A model generated the notes under the pieces. It worked only from the letters and a program-made list of their open reading frames with translations. It was not told the DNA's origin and searched no databases. Below are positions 56,049 to 64,000 of a DNA stretch of 64,000 nt, piece by piece (the first letter of the stretch is position 1; each line of letters starts with the position of its first letter). Both the position numbers and the translations under genes were made by a program. This DNA comes from Trebonia sp963774945 (lineage in GTDB: Bacteria > Actinomycetota > Actinomycetes > Streptosporangiales > Streptosporangiaceae), in the NCBI GenBank assembly GCA_963774945.1, contig CAVZHA010000010.1, positions 744,001-808,000 on the forward strand, in the 5' to 3' direction.

Positions 56049-58802
56049 CTAGCGTTCACAGGGGGTGATCACCGCGTGGAGCTGGAGTCGTCCCGCTATG
56101 CCGAGCTTGGGAAATGAGCGGTGCAAGTGGGATTGGACGGTCCGGGGGGACAAGTGCATCCGCTGGGCGATCTCGCGGTTGGTTAGCCCCTGGGCCGCGA
56201 GTTCGATGATCTCCCGCTGCTGCGGTGTGAGTGCGCCCAGCCCGGCCGCGCTGGCCACGGCACCGGGGACCGCGATCCCGCAGGCGCGCAGCTCGGTCGC
56301 CGTGCGGTGCGCCCACGGGCGGGACTCTAGCGAGCGGAACGTGTCGTGGGCCGCGCTCAGGACCTGTTTGGCGTGGTTGATCCGGCGGTGGCGGCGCAGC
56401 CATTGGCCGTACTCGAGGCGGAGCTGGGCTCTTTCGAACGGCCATGTGCCGCCCGCCGGATCGCTGAGCACGGCGTCTGGGTAGGCGTCTGGGGTGGACG
56501 GGTCGGCGAGGACGCAGTCGGCCCGGGTGAGCAGCTGGCGTAGCCGGGCCGATGGCCAGGACGCGGCCGCCGATTGCAATTCGGCGATCTGCTTGACGAT
56601 CTCGCGTCCTTCCTGGCCGCAGTCGGCCCGGGCGGCGGCTAGCGCCAGGTCCCCGGCCGCCAGGTAGGACACGTGCGGGTGGTAGGGGGTCCCGTCGGGC
56701 CCGAATAGCGGCCGCAGCTGTTCGAACGCGGTCAGGTAGTCATCGTCCGCGAGAGCGCACAGGCCGAGGGCGTGGCGGGCGCGCGCCGTGATCACCCTGC
56801 TTTGCTCAGGGTCGGCGGCGAGCGCGGTCAGGACGAGCTCGCGGGCCTGGTCGGTGTTCCCGCGGGCGGCCTCGACTGTTGCGATGATGAGGATGCCGGC
56901 CGCCGGGGTGATGTCGGCCGCCGCCTCGTTGCTGGTCCCGGCGATCAGCTCCAGCGCATCGTCCCAGCGCCCGGCGTCGAAGTAGGCCCAGCCGAGCGCC
57001 GCTAGCGAGCCGCCGCTGGCGACGCGGACCGCGCGATCGTCGGATGCGTTCCGCGCGGCGTCCAGGAGCCGGATTGCGTCTGCGGTCTGATCGCGTAGCC
57101 AGGCGGCGGCGCCGGCGTGGTGCAGGCCGGCTCCAGTGGACACCGTCAGGCGGGTGTGGCGGAGGAGAGCCTCCGCCTCCAGGTTGCGGCCGGTGACGGC
57201 CAGCGCCCAGGCGCGCGCCGCCCCGGGTTCGATGTCGGTTGCCGGCGGCAGCGCCGCCATTACGTCCACGACGTTGTCCACGCTGCCGGGGTCGCCGGCC
57301 TGGTAGGCGGCCGTGGCGGCGAGGCCGAGGGCGTCCCAGGCGGCGTCGTTATCGGTCGCGACGTGCTCGCGTGCTAGTGCGAGCATGGTCTGCAGAGCGC
57401 TGGCGTTGTATCCGCCCCAGGTCAGCGCCCGTCCGGTGACGTGCAGGCACCGCGAGCGGATGTCTTCCTCGCCGGTCAGCGCCAGCGCCCGGGCAGCCAG
57501 ATCCCGGGCCCATTCGGTCTGTCCGGTCGATGCCGCGGCCTCGGCGGCCGACAGGAGACGGCGGGCCCTGATAGCCGGGTCGGGGCTCAGGCGGGCGGCT
57601 CGCTCAAGGATCAGTGCCCGGGCGGCGGGGCCGTCCCGGCGTTGAGCCGGCCCGGTCGTCGCGGCGAGCAGCGACGCGATGTCCTCGTCAGGTCGCAGCG
57701 CTGCGGCCGCCAGGTGCCAGGCGCAGCGATCCGGCTGGTCGTGCAGCAGGTCGGCCAGCCGCCGGTGTACCTCGGCGCGGCTGGCAAACGGCGCGCGGTG
57801 ATAGACAGCCGATCGGATCAGCGGGTGACGGAAATGTATCCCGGCGGTGTCTACACTCACCAGGCCGGCTTCCTCGGCTGGGGCCAGTACCGCCGGGTCG
57901 AGCCCAGGCCCGGCCCGGGTAACCGCGTCGCGATCGGTGTTGTCGGCCGCCGCGGCGAGCAGCAGGGCGTCCATGGTTAGCGTCGGCAGCTCAGCCAAGC
58001 GGGCGGTGAACATCGTGCTCAGCCGATCGGTCAGCGGTAGCGGCAGGCCCGCCCAGGTGCGCTCGGCGGCAGGGTCGCCGGTGACGGTGCGGGTCAGCTC
58101 GATCAGAGCAAGCGGATTGCCTGCCGCCTGGGCGAGCACCTGCGCGCGGGCCCGTCCGCGTGGCGGGCACGGCTGGGCGTCCAGCAGGTCGCTCGCCTCG
58201 GCCGCGCTCAGCGGGCCGAGCCGCAGCGCCGGGAGACCGCCCTCCAAACCTGCGGGGGGAGCGTCACCGCGCGCCGCCAGGATCATCGTGATCGGCCGGG
58301 CGTCCAGGCGGTGGGCAGCGAAGGCGAGCTCGTCGAGCGACGCCCGGTCGATCCACTGGGCGTCGTCGATGACGGTCACCAGGTCCCGGCGAGGCTCAGC
58401 GCTCACGGCCAACAGGTCCAGCAGGTCGAGCATGGCGCTGCCGGCCAGGTCACGGCCTGGTACCGCCCCCGCGCCGGCCATGCCGACAGCGGCCAGCAGC
58501 TCCGCAGCACGCGTTCCCGGCAGCGCCCGCAGCTCGGCCAGGACGGGACGCAGCAATTGCCGCAATACCGCGAACGGCCGCCCGGACTCGTACTCCCGTC
58601 CGGCGGCGGACAGCACCCGCAGCCCGCGGGCATCAGCATGCGCGATCAGGTCCGTTAGCACAGCGCTTTTACCGATGCCGACCTCGCCCAGCACAACCAG
58701 CGCGCGGTCGTCGCCGTCGACAGCGGCGTCGGTCAGCGCCCGTATCCGGTCGATCTCAGCAGACCGGCCGATCAACGGCTGCCAGCGTACGGCCCCGCTC
58801 AT
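56049..58802 (-). CDS. LAL-type LuxR regulator, coupled to WhiB
   Basis: The product is 917 residues. The ATG at 58802 is preceded by GGGAG and overlaps the WhiB stop by four bases. PLIGRSAEIDRIRAL opens the ATPase domain with Walker A VLGEVGIGKSAVL and Walker B TVIDDAQWIDRASL, followed by a long helical repeat region and the C-terminal HTH (LTPQQREIIELAAQGLTNRE, IAQRMHLSPRTVQSHLHRSF). It is paralogous in layout to the gene ending at 55884 and convergent with it. Confidence 0.9.
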   Translation of the reverse strand: MSGAVRWQPLIGRSAEIDRIRALTDAAVDGDDRALVVLGEVGIGKSAVLTDLIAHADARGLRVLSAAGREYESGRPFAVLRQLLRPVLAELRALPGTRAAELLAAVGMAGAGAVPGRDLAGSAMLDLLDLLAVSAEPRRDLVTVIDDAQWIDRASLDELAFAAHRLDARPITMILAARGDAPPAGLEGGLPALRLGPLSAAEASDLLDAQPCPPRGRARAQVLAQAAGNPLALIELTRTVTGDPAAERTWAGLPLPLTDRLSTMFTARLAELPTLTMDALLLAAAADNTDRDAVTRAGPGLDPAVLAPAEEAGLVSVDTAGIHFRHPLIRSAVYHRAPFASRAEVHRRLADLLHDQPDRCAWHLAAAALRPDEDIASLLAATTGPAQRRDGPAARALILERAARLSPDPAIRARRLLSAAEAAASTGQTEWARDLAARALALTGEEDIRSRCLHVTGRALTWGGYNASALQTMLALAREHVATDNDAAWDALGLAATAAYQAGDPGSVDNVVDVMAALPPATDIEPGAARAWALAVTGRNLEAEALLRHTRLTVSTGAGLHHAGAAAWLRDQTADAIRLLDAARNASDDRAVRVASGGSLAALGWAYFDAGRWDDALELIAGTSNEAAADITPAAGILIIATVEAARGNTDQARELVLTALAADPEQSRVITARARHALGLCALADDDYLTAFEQLRPLFGPDGTPYHPHVSYLAAGDLALAAARADCGQEGREIVKQIAELQSAAASWPSARLRQLLTRADCVLADPSTPDAYPDAVLSDPAGGTWPFERAQLRLEYGQWLRRHRRINHAKQVLSAAHDTFRSLESRPWAHRTATELRACGIAVPGAVASAAGLGALTPQQREIIELAAQGLTNREIAQRMHLSPRTVQSHLHRSFPKLGIAGRLQLHAVITPCER

Positions 58803-59104
58803 CGCCGCTCCCGCCCGGCCCCAGACTGCGCACGGGGCGCCGGCACCGGAAATGAGCGCACGCCGTTCAGGCCGGCGACAATCTCGCGCCGCTCGGTGCC
58901 GGTGCTGCCGCCCCAGATGCCCTCGTCCAGGGCATGCTGCAGCGCCCACATCAGGCACGCCCGCTGGACCTGGCACACGCGGCAAATCTGCCGAGCCTTG
59001 CTGATCTGCACCAGCGACAGCCCTGACTCGGTCAGCGGGAAGAACAGCTCGGGATCCGCGCCCCGGCACGCCGCCGAATCCCTCCAGAGGCTCTTGTCGT
59101 CCAT
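58799..59104 (-). CDS. WhiB-family iron-sulfur transcriptional regulator
   Basis: The 101-residue protein from the ATG at 59104 (behind a run of seven G) has the four cluster-binding Cys at residues 13, 41, 44 and 50 (CRVCQVQRAC), and the GIWGG turn followed by STGTERREI. WhiB-like proteins bind a [4Fe-4S] cluster and modulate transcription with the sigma factor in response to O2, NO or redox state. The coding end overlaps the LAL regulator start (ATGA), so the two regulators are probably made in fixed proportion. Confidence 0.93.
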   Translation of the reverse strand: MDDKSLWRDSAACRGADPELFFPLTESGLSLVQISKARQICRVCQVQRACLMWALQHALDEGIWGGSTGTERREIVAGLNGVRSFPVPAPRAQSGAGRERR

Positions 59105-59778
59105 AACCCCCCCAGACCGGACCGTGGCCTGACGTGCGCGCAACTTTGCCTCCGCAGGCTGCGATTTCTAGAGGCTGACATGATCTCTTCCTCTCCGGGG
59201 CCGTCAGGCCCGCGAAAGACGGTGAGAGCGGGGCATCGGCTCGCTCCGCCCTCGCAGCGGACTGCTCGCAACATCAGCTCCGCGTATGCGATACATGAAG
59301 CCCGAGACGGAATCAGGCCTGACGCAAGCGGATCAGCCCGACTTTTGCCTCCCGGCCCTTGCTGTCTTTGGCGCCTGGGCTGACTTCCGGCGCCAGCTGG
59401 ATACTTGACCAGATCCGGGCCGCCGCGACGTCCTTGACGTCCTTCGTTGGCCCTCGGTGGCATCCATTGTCAGCGAGGCTGCAGCCGAGTCGGTATCACT
59501 TGTTCACGCCATTCATAACGCGGAGGCGGTCGCCAGTGGCCACGTAATGGGCCAAATCGAACTCATCGTCACGCCCAGCAGAACCGTCCGCCGTCCGGGC
59601 GGCCCCGTCTCAGTTAAATCGGCCGCAGGGTGGGCAAGCCCTGCTGGCGAAGGAAACCGGCTGTCATGGGCGAGGAACCTACCGCGCGCCTGGCGGGATA
59701 AGGGGCCCGGTAGGTACCTAGCCGGGATGAGTACCCGTACGCTGGCGCGGGCGGCGGCGGCAGGCCGACGCTGGGCCC
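59105..59778. other. Long non-coding gap upstream of whiB and the propeller lipoprotein
   Basis: No gene is supported in these 674 bases on either strand; short frames lack family motifs and good starts. It must contain the divergent promoters of the whiB-LAL pair and the propeller gene, but I could not assign clear -35/-10 pairs. Confidence 0.5.
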
Positions 59779-61068
59779 ATGAACATATCAGGCGATGGAC
59801 GGAAGTCTCTGCGGGATCGGGCCTGCGGTGTTGCCGGGGCAGCGCTTGCAGCCGGGGTGCTGGCTTCGTGCGGTGCTGCCGGGCCTGGCCCTGCCGGACC
59901 TGCCGCGTCCGGGGCGTGCCCGCAGGCCAGCGCGCTGATACCGGGACAGCCGGGGTCGCTGATCGTCAGCAGCGAGCTGTCCGGTGTGGCGGCGTCCTCG
60001 GCAGGCAGCGTGTGGGCGGTCGGCGACACCATCATGACCGACCCGATGGCGATGCACTGGAACGGCAGCGCGTGGACTGAGGAGGTGCTCACCCTCGTCA
60101 AAGGTCAGCCGGGCAACCCTCCCGGCAGCTTCGATGCGGTAGCGGCGGTGTCCTCTCATGACGTCTGGGCAGTCGGCGTGAACGCCGGGGACCCCCTGGC
60201 CGAGCATTGGGACGGCCGGGCCTGGATGGTGGTGCCTACGCCGGCAGCGGGTCCCCAGGGCAGCGGCGCCGGCGCCGAGCTCTACGGCGTTGCCGCGGTG
60301 TCCGCCCGGGATGCCTGGGCCGTCGGCGGGACCACCGGCGGCAATACCTGGATCATCCACTGGGACGGCACCGCCTGGACCCGGGTGCCCAGCCCCAATC
60401 CCGCAGGGAACAACGCGCAGCTGAACGGCGTGGCCGCTGCCTCCGCGACCAGCGCCTGGGCTGTTGGCAGCTACGCCAACCCCGTCACTAACATCTCGCT
60501 TCCCCTGATCGAGCACTGGGACGGCCGGGCCTGGACGCTGGTGCCCAGCCCGGTCATCCGTGGCGGGACAGCACTAGCCTCAGCCCTCACGGGCGTGGCC
60601 GCTGCCTCTGCTACCAGCGCCTGGGCTGTCGGCAGCTACGCCAACCCCGTCACCAACGTCTCGCTCCCGCTGATCGAGCACTGGGACGGCCGGGCCTGGA
60701 CCAGGGTACCCAGCCAGGACCTGGCCGGCGGGGGCACGCTGGACGCTGTGTCGGCGCTGTCCCCGGCCAGCGCCTGGGCGGTCGGCACCGGAAGCCGGTG
60801 CCCGGGGCACGTGCAGACGACCCTCATCGAGCACTGGGACGGCCGGGCCTGGACGACGGTGCCTAGCCCGGCCGCTGGCACCCTGACCGCCGTGACCGAG
60901 ACCTCCCCCGACAGCGCCTGGGCCGTCGGATCCAGCTCGTCCGGCGACGGCGGCCCGGCTGTCATCGAGCACTGGGACGGGAAGACCTGGACCTGGCCCC
61001 CCGGTTTCTGCGGCGGTCCCTCCGGCCTCGGCTGCTTCCAGCCCGGCACTCCCTCTCCACCCCAGTAG
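59779..61068 (+). CDS. Lipoprotein with seven WAVG/HWDG repeats, predicted beta-propeller
   Basis: The 429-residue protein has a signal peptide (VAGAALAAGVLASCGAAGPG) with lipobox LASC. The mature part has seven repeats, each with a WAVG strand and an HWDG-x-x-W strand, for example SSHDVWAVG with EHWDGRAWMVVPTP, and the seventh SPDSAWAVG with EHWDGKTWTW. Seven such units predict a seven-bladed propeller on the outer face of the membrane. Blades 4 and 5 are nearly identical. No catalytic motif is seen, so binding or scaffolding is most likely. No strong ribosome site precedes the ATG. Confidence 0.8.
   Translation: MNISGDGRKSLRDRACGVAGAALAAGVLASCGAAGPGPAGPAASGACPQASALIPGQPGSLIVSSELSGVAASSAGSVWAVGDTIMTDPMAMHWNGSAWTEEVLTLVKGQPGNPPGSFDAVAAVSSHDVWAVGVNAGDPLAEHWDGRAWMVVPTPAAGPQGSGAGAELYGVAAVSARDAWAVGGTTGGNTWIIHWDGTAWTRVPSPNPAGNNAQLNGVAAASATSAWAVGSYANPVTNISLPLIEHWDGRAWTLVPSPVIRGGTALASALTGVAAASATSAWAVGSYANPVTNVSLPLIEHWDGRAWTRVPSQDLAGGGTLDAVSALSPASAWAVGTGSRCPGHVQTTLIEHWDGRAWTTVPSPAAGTLTAVTETSPDSAWAVGSSSSGDGGPAVIEHWDGKTWTWPPGFCGGPSGLGCFQPGTPSPPQ
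60427..60701 (+). repeat. 165-bp tandem duplication inside the propeller gene
   Basis: Bases 60427-60536 and 60592-60701 are nearly identical with a period of 165 bp (55 codons), differing at a few third-position and conservative sites. This is a recent blade duplication in the coding frame. Confidence 0.8.
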
Positions 61069-61353
61069 CCCGTCTAGGCCCAGGACCAGGTACCTGTCCC
61101 CTACGTCGACGGGGCTTTTAAGTGAGACAGGGCCGACTTACCGGAGACGGGACAAGTAACCACACTCGTCGGGCCGGGGTCATTCGCGTCAAGGAGAGGC
61201 AGGGCATTGGCCGAGGTCGTCGGCCCGCTGGCGATACCGGACCAGGCGCGGTCAGAACTGGCGAACATCGACTTCGCCGGATCTTTGGGTGCGGTCGCTA
61301 GTCGGGTAATTTGCCGTACCCACATCTCTCCCGATGGGCCGATGATGGGGTGC

Positions 61354-62571
61354 ATGAGCCACAGTGACGATGTGCCGCCGGACGATGGGGAGTTCCTCGA
61401 GATCGGTCCGAAGCGTGGCGTGGCTGGCGTCCTCGGCGTGCGCCGACGGCCGAGGTTGCTGCTAGCTCTGGTGGCTGCCGGGGTCGTGGCCGCTACGGTC
61501 GTCGCCGTTGTTCGCTTCGGCAGCAGGCCGCCCGGCTCCCCGCCCGCGCGTGCGGCCGCGGCGGCTGGCTCGTCGTCCTCCCCGGGCTCGTCGGCGGTGG
61601 CGAGTTCCGGTGCGCCTTCGATGTCGCCGGTCTCGGTCATGAACTTGGGTCACCCGTTGCTCGGGGTGGGCGCGGGGTGGGAGCTGTTCGGCCGTGGGTC
61701 CGGAGTGGTCGTCCGCATTGAGTTTGCGCGCGGCCGCATCACCCGGACCGCCCTTCCGGCGCTGCAGAGCAGCGGGCCGGTGTCGTTTGTCACCGACGCG
61801 GAGGGGGCTCTGGTCCGCCCGATTGACTTCGTGACCGGCTACCTGATCCCGGATGGCCAGCCGGCCCGCGTGGCTCCCGGGGCGTTCGGCACCGGCGGGC
61901 CGGCGTTCCCCGGCCCGGACCCGCGGCATCTGTGGGTGGCGAGTGGCGCCGCCGGCGATCGGATGGTGCTGGCCGGGATGGACGGGCGCAGCACCGGTGT
62001 GCCGATCGCCGTCCCGGCCGGAAGTTCACAGCTCAGCGCGATCCCCGACCAGACCGGGTACCTGCTCTTCCCCGGGATTGGCGGCGTCTATGACGTCCGG
62101 CCCGGCCGGACCAGCCGGGTCACCACCGGCACGGTGCTGGCGGTCGGGCCCACCCGCTGGCTGACCGACGAGTGCGACAACCAGGCCCGCTGCAGGCCGG
62201 TCGTCATCGATCGGTTCACCGGCGCCCGGCACGCGCTCAACGCTCGCCTGTACCAGGCCGAGTATCCCGCCGCCGGCGTGATCTCACCCGACGGAACGGT
62301 GGCCGCAGTCCTGGCCGGATCGCCGTCGACGAGGATCGAGATCATCAACCTCGCCACCGGTGCTGAGCATGCTCTCCCGCTCCGCATCGTCTCGGTCGAT
62401 GATGGGGGGGAATCGATGGTCTGGTCGCCTGACAGCCGCTGGCTCTTCCTCGCCGCAAACGACGACCTCTACGCGGTCGGCTCGCGTACCCGAGAGATCA
62501 CAGATCTTAGCCACATGCTCGGTACCGCGCTGCCGGCACTCACTCAGCTGTCCATCCGCGACCGCCGATGA
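61354..62571 (+). CDS. Membrane-anchored protein with propeller-like extracellular domain
   Basis: The frame encodes 405 residues from an ATG at 61354, but the frame is open to 61207, so the start is uncertain. One TM helix (LLLALVAAGVVAATVVAVV, about residues 34-52) is followed by a low-complexity Ala/Ser/Pro linker and an extracellular domain. That domain contains strand-turn repeats such as LWVASGAAGDRMVLAGMDGR, YLLFPGIGGVYDVRPG and MVWSPDSRWLFLAANDDLYA, typical of a WD-like or TolB-like propeller. The function is unknown. It lies 285 bp after the lipoprotein propeller gene on the same strand and may work with it. Confidence 0.75.
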   Translation: MSHSDDVPPDDGEFLEIGPKRGVAGVLGVRRRPRLLLALVAAGVVAATVVAVVRFGSRPPGSPPARAAAAAGSSSSPGSSAVASSGAPSMSPVSVMNLGHPLLGVGAGWELFGRGSGVVVRIEFARGRITRTALPALQSSGPVSFVTDAEGALVRPIDFVTGYLIPDGQPARVAPGAFGTGGPAFPGPDPRHLWVASGAAGDRMVLAGMDGRSTGVPIAVPAGSSQLSAIPDQTGYLLFPGIGGVYDVRPGRTSRVTTGTVLAVGPTRWLTDECDNQARCRPVVIDRFTGARHALNARLYQAEYPAAGVISPDGTVAAVLAGSPSTRIEIINLATGAEHALPLRIVSVDDGGESMVWSPDSRWLFLAANDDLYAVGSRTREITDLSHMLGTALPALTQLSIRDRR

Positions 62572-62587
62572 GTCTGTGGGTAGATAG

Positions 62588-62731
62588 TCAGGCCGCACGG
62601 CCGAAGCCGGAGCCGAATGAGGTCACGTTGTCGCTGGTGAACAGCGTGTCGTCGCGCCGAGCGCAGAAGTCCGGCCAGGACGCGCCGAAGTTGATCAGCC
62701 GCCCCTCCAGGGACGCATTGCGCGCCAGGTC
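62588..62731 (-). other. In-frame coding remnant after the alpha/beta hydrolase stop
   Basis: Directly past the hydrolase TAG the same frame continues for 46 sense codons (RNASLEGRLINFGASWPDFC, then DDTLFTSDNVTSFGSGFGRA) to a second stop. It may be the tail of a lost gene. I do not recognise the family and it could be chance. Confidence 0.25.
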
Positions 62732-63415
62732 CTAGACGGCGCTGGCGGCGGCTCGGATCACTTCGAGCACCCGGTCGGGCTGGGACAGCATCGGTACGTG
62801 GCTGCTGTCGAGCTCGGTCGTGGTGGCGCCCATGCGCTTGGCCGACGCGCGCTCCAGGTCAGGGTTGACGGTGTGGTCGTTCGTGCCCACGATGGCCCAG
62901 CTCGGCTTCGTCCGCCACGCGACGCCCGGCGCGTTGTGCAGGAACAGGTCCGCAGCCGGCGCAAAGTGGGTCGCGTAGACCAGCTTCTGGTCCGCCTCGG
63001 ACAGGTCGCCGCAGAAGTACTTGGCGCCCGCCGGGAGCATCCAGACGCGACCGTCCGCGACTTCGACCTGCCCGAAGACATCCGTCTTGGGGAACTTGTC
63101 CTGCTGTCCCTGCGATGTCTCGGTCTCGTCCGGGCCGAGCGCGCAGATGTAGACCAGCCCGACGACGCGATCGTCGGTGCCCGCGGCCGTAATGACGCTC
63201 CCGCCGTAGGAGTGGCCCACGAGGATGGCCGGGCTGCTGACCCGCCCCAGCGCCCGCACGGTCGCGGCGACGTCCTCGACGTTGGTGTCGAGACCGTACT
63301 GCGCGGCGATCACCTCGTACCCTTCCGCCTGAAGCGTCGGGATTACCTTGTTGAAGCACGAGCCGTCGGCCCAGATGCCGTGGGCGAAAACGATGCTCGG
63401 CTTGGTTGAGGACAT
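62732..63415 (-). CDS. Alpha/beta hydrolase (EstC/salicylate-esterase-like type)
   Basis: The 227-residue protein from the ATG at 63415 (behind AGAGGAG) shows the small alpha/beta-hydrolase pattern: PSIVFAHGIWADGSCFNKVI, nucleophile elbow ILVGHSYGGSVITAAG, Asp in WAIVGTNDHTVNPDLE and His in TTTELDSSHVPMLSQPD. There is no signal peptide, so it is cytoplasmic. Plant methyl-ester esterases and bacterial homologues of this size hydrolyse small esters; the substrate is unknown. Confidence 0.87.
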   Translation of the reverse strand: MSSTKPSIVFAHGIWADGSCFNKVIPTLQAEGYEVIAAQYGLDTNVEDVAATVRALGRVSSPAILVGHSYGGSVITAAGTDDRVVGLVYICALGPDETETSQGQQDKFPKTDVFGQVEVADGRVWMLPAGAKYFCGDLSEADQKLVYATHFAPAADLFLHNAPGVAWRTKPSWAIVGTNDHTVNPDLERASAKRMGATTTELDSSHVPMLSQPDRVLEVIRAAASAV

Positions 63416-63832
63416 AGTCGGCTCCTCTGCTCGTTCAGACTCGCGGCCCAAAGCCGCCGATCGACACCATCGTCACGGCGTGCCGGCCACGGCGGTATCG
63501 ATAAGCCGGCTGCACTTGCCCACCCACACGGACTGCAGTCGCACTGCCCCAAAACCGCCCGCAGGCGCATCCGGAGGCCTGGCGTCCGACTTAGGGCTTG
63601 TCGGCCTGGCACGCGCGCCGGTGTCAGTCACGCTGTCAGCGCAACGCGGCCACCCCGGGATCCCGACAATGACTGAACCTTGGCCCTCCTGCCAGGTGCG
63701 GTCAGGCTGCCGATACCGCAGTCGCGATGACTAGGTGCAAAGTCGGGAAATCGTCTGAGAATCGCGCGTCGTTGCTGCGACCGGCAACAGACCGGTGCCT
63801 TCAGAGTTCGCGTCCCGTGAGGAGAAGCGCCT
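63416..63832. other. Gap between hydrolase and catalase genes
   Basis: These 417 bases hold no supported gene. GAGGAG at 63819-63824 is the ribosome site of the catalase ATG. Promoters of both divergent genes should be here, but no clear boxes were found. Confidence 0.45.
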
Positions 63833-64000
63833 ATGTCCAACCCGGAGCCTCAGCCGACCACGACCGACGCCGGAATCCCGGTCGCCAGCCAGGAGCATTC
63901 GCTGACGGTTGGGCCCGACGGCCCGATCCTGCTCAACGATTTCTACCTGATCGAGCAGATGGCCAACTTCAACCGGGAGCGGATCCCGGAACGGCAGCCG
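63833..64000 (+). CDS. Catalase, N-terminal part (runs off the window)
   Basis: From an ATG with GAGGAG upstream, 56 codons are visible. After a Pro/Thr-rich start they read GIPVASQEHSLTVGPDGPIL, LNDFYLIEQMANFNRERIPE, RQP. This is the N-terminal arm of haem catalases (the typical form is LTVGxxGPxLLQDxxLxExMaxFdRErIPERvvHAkG). The catalytic His and Asn lie beyond the window. A role in hydrogen peroxide removal is certain only at the family level. Confidence 0.9.
   Translation, partial: MSNPEPQPTTTDAGIPVASQEHSLTVGPDGPILLNDFYLIEQMANFNRERIPERQP

Noticed and set aside
57847..59004. A 385-codon plus-strand frame opposite the LAL regulator
   Set aside because: Ser/Ala/Arg-rich shadow of an intact gene with Walker and HTH motifs on the other strand.
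59032..59463. A 143-codon minus-strand frame upstream of whiB
   Set aside because: No family motif; it runs out of frame into whiB and lacks a credible start.
60427..60701. Repeat array considered as CRISPR
   Set aside because: The repeat is 165 bp, in frame, and encodes propeller blades; there are no short repeats with spacers or cas genes.

Overview
This 64 kb window is uniformly GC-rich DNA. It carries a WhiB-family iron-sulfur regulator, LAL-type LuxR regulators, an actinobacterial paa locus, an MMPL transporter and secreted glycoside hydrolases. Together these point to a soil-type actinomycete (Actinomycetota). I cannot place the genus from sequence alone. No tRNA, rRNA, CRISPR array, intact transposase, phage module or replication origin was recognised.

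Layout. 0-7.7 kb: the end of an FtsX-type permease, a secreted alpha/beta hydrolase, a PaaX-like regulator beside a flavin monooxygenase-RidA-DUF1028 operon, and a divergent oxidoreductase/TetR pair with two palindromes between them. 7.7-11.7 kb: an accessory patch with an HNH/DUF222 protein flanked by fragments of HxlR, ABM, RibD_C and LuxR genes, then a solitary PemK/MazF-type protein. 11.8-15.7 kb: an aldo/keto reductase divergent from larE-larB-larC, which make the nickel-pincer cofactor. 15.8-17.8 kb: two membrane proteins sharing overlapping stop codons and a small unknown protein. 17.8-27.5 kb: a phenylacetate island. paaZ-paaA-paaK lie on the minus strand and a transporter-hydrolase-hydroxyacyl-CoA dehydrogenase operon on the plus strand, around a TetR (PaaR-like) gene. 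Near-identical 14-bp operators precede both operons.

27.5-33.8 kb: LysE exporter/MocR pair, DUF899 protein, MarR-controlled NmrA reductase plus hemerythrin, and a TetR gene. 34-48.6 kb: a plant-polysaccharide region with a GH12 endoglucanase carrying a ricin-type lectin domain, AraC regulator, sugar ABC importer (two permeases and a binding protein, no ATPase), cytoplasmic GH78 rhamnosidase, aldo/keto reductase, a giant secreted GH78-like protein and a GDSL lipoprotein. 48.7-59.1 kb: MMPL transporter divergent from a two-component system, then two large LAL regulators, one translationally coupled to a WhiB gene. 59.8-64 kb: a lipoprotein predicted to be a seven-bladed propeller, a membrane-anchored propeller-like protein, an alpha/beta hydrolase and the start of a catalase gene.

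A striking technical feature is that at least eleven otherwise well-conserved genes are broken by single-base frameshifts. About 19 of 22 are one-base insertions, and the other three lie at or beside G/C-rich stretches, two of them in homopolymer runs. Correcting them restores lengths divisible by three and typical of each family. I read these as residual sequencing errors rather than decay, so these genes are described as CDS with their breaks listed.
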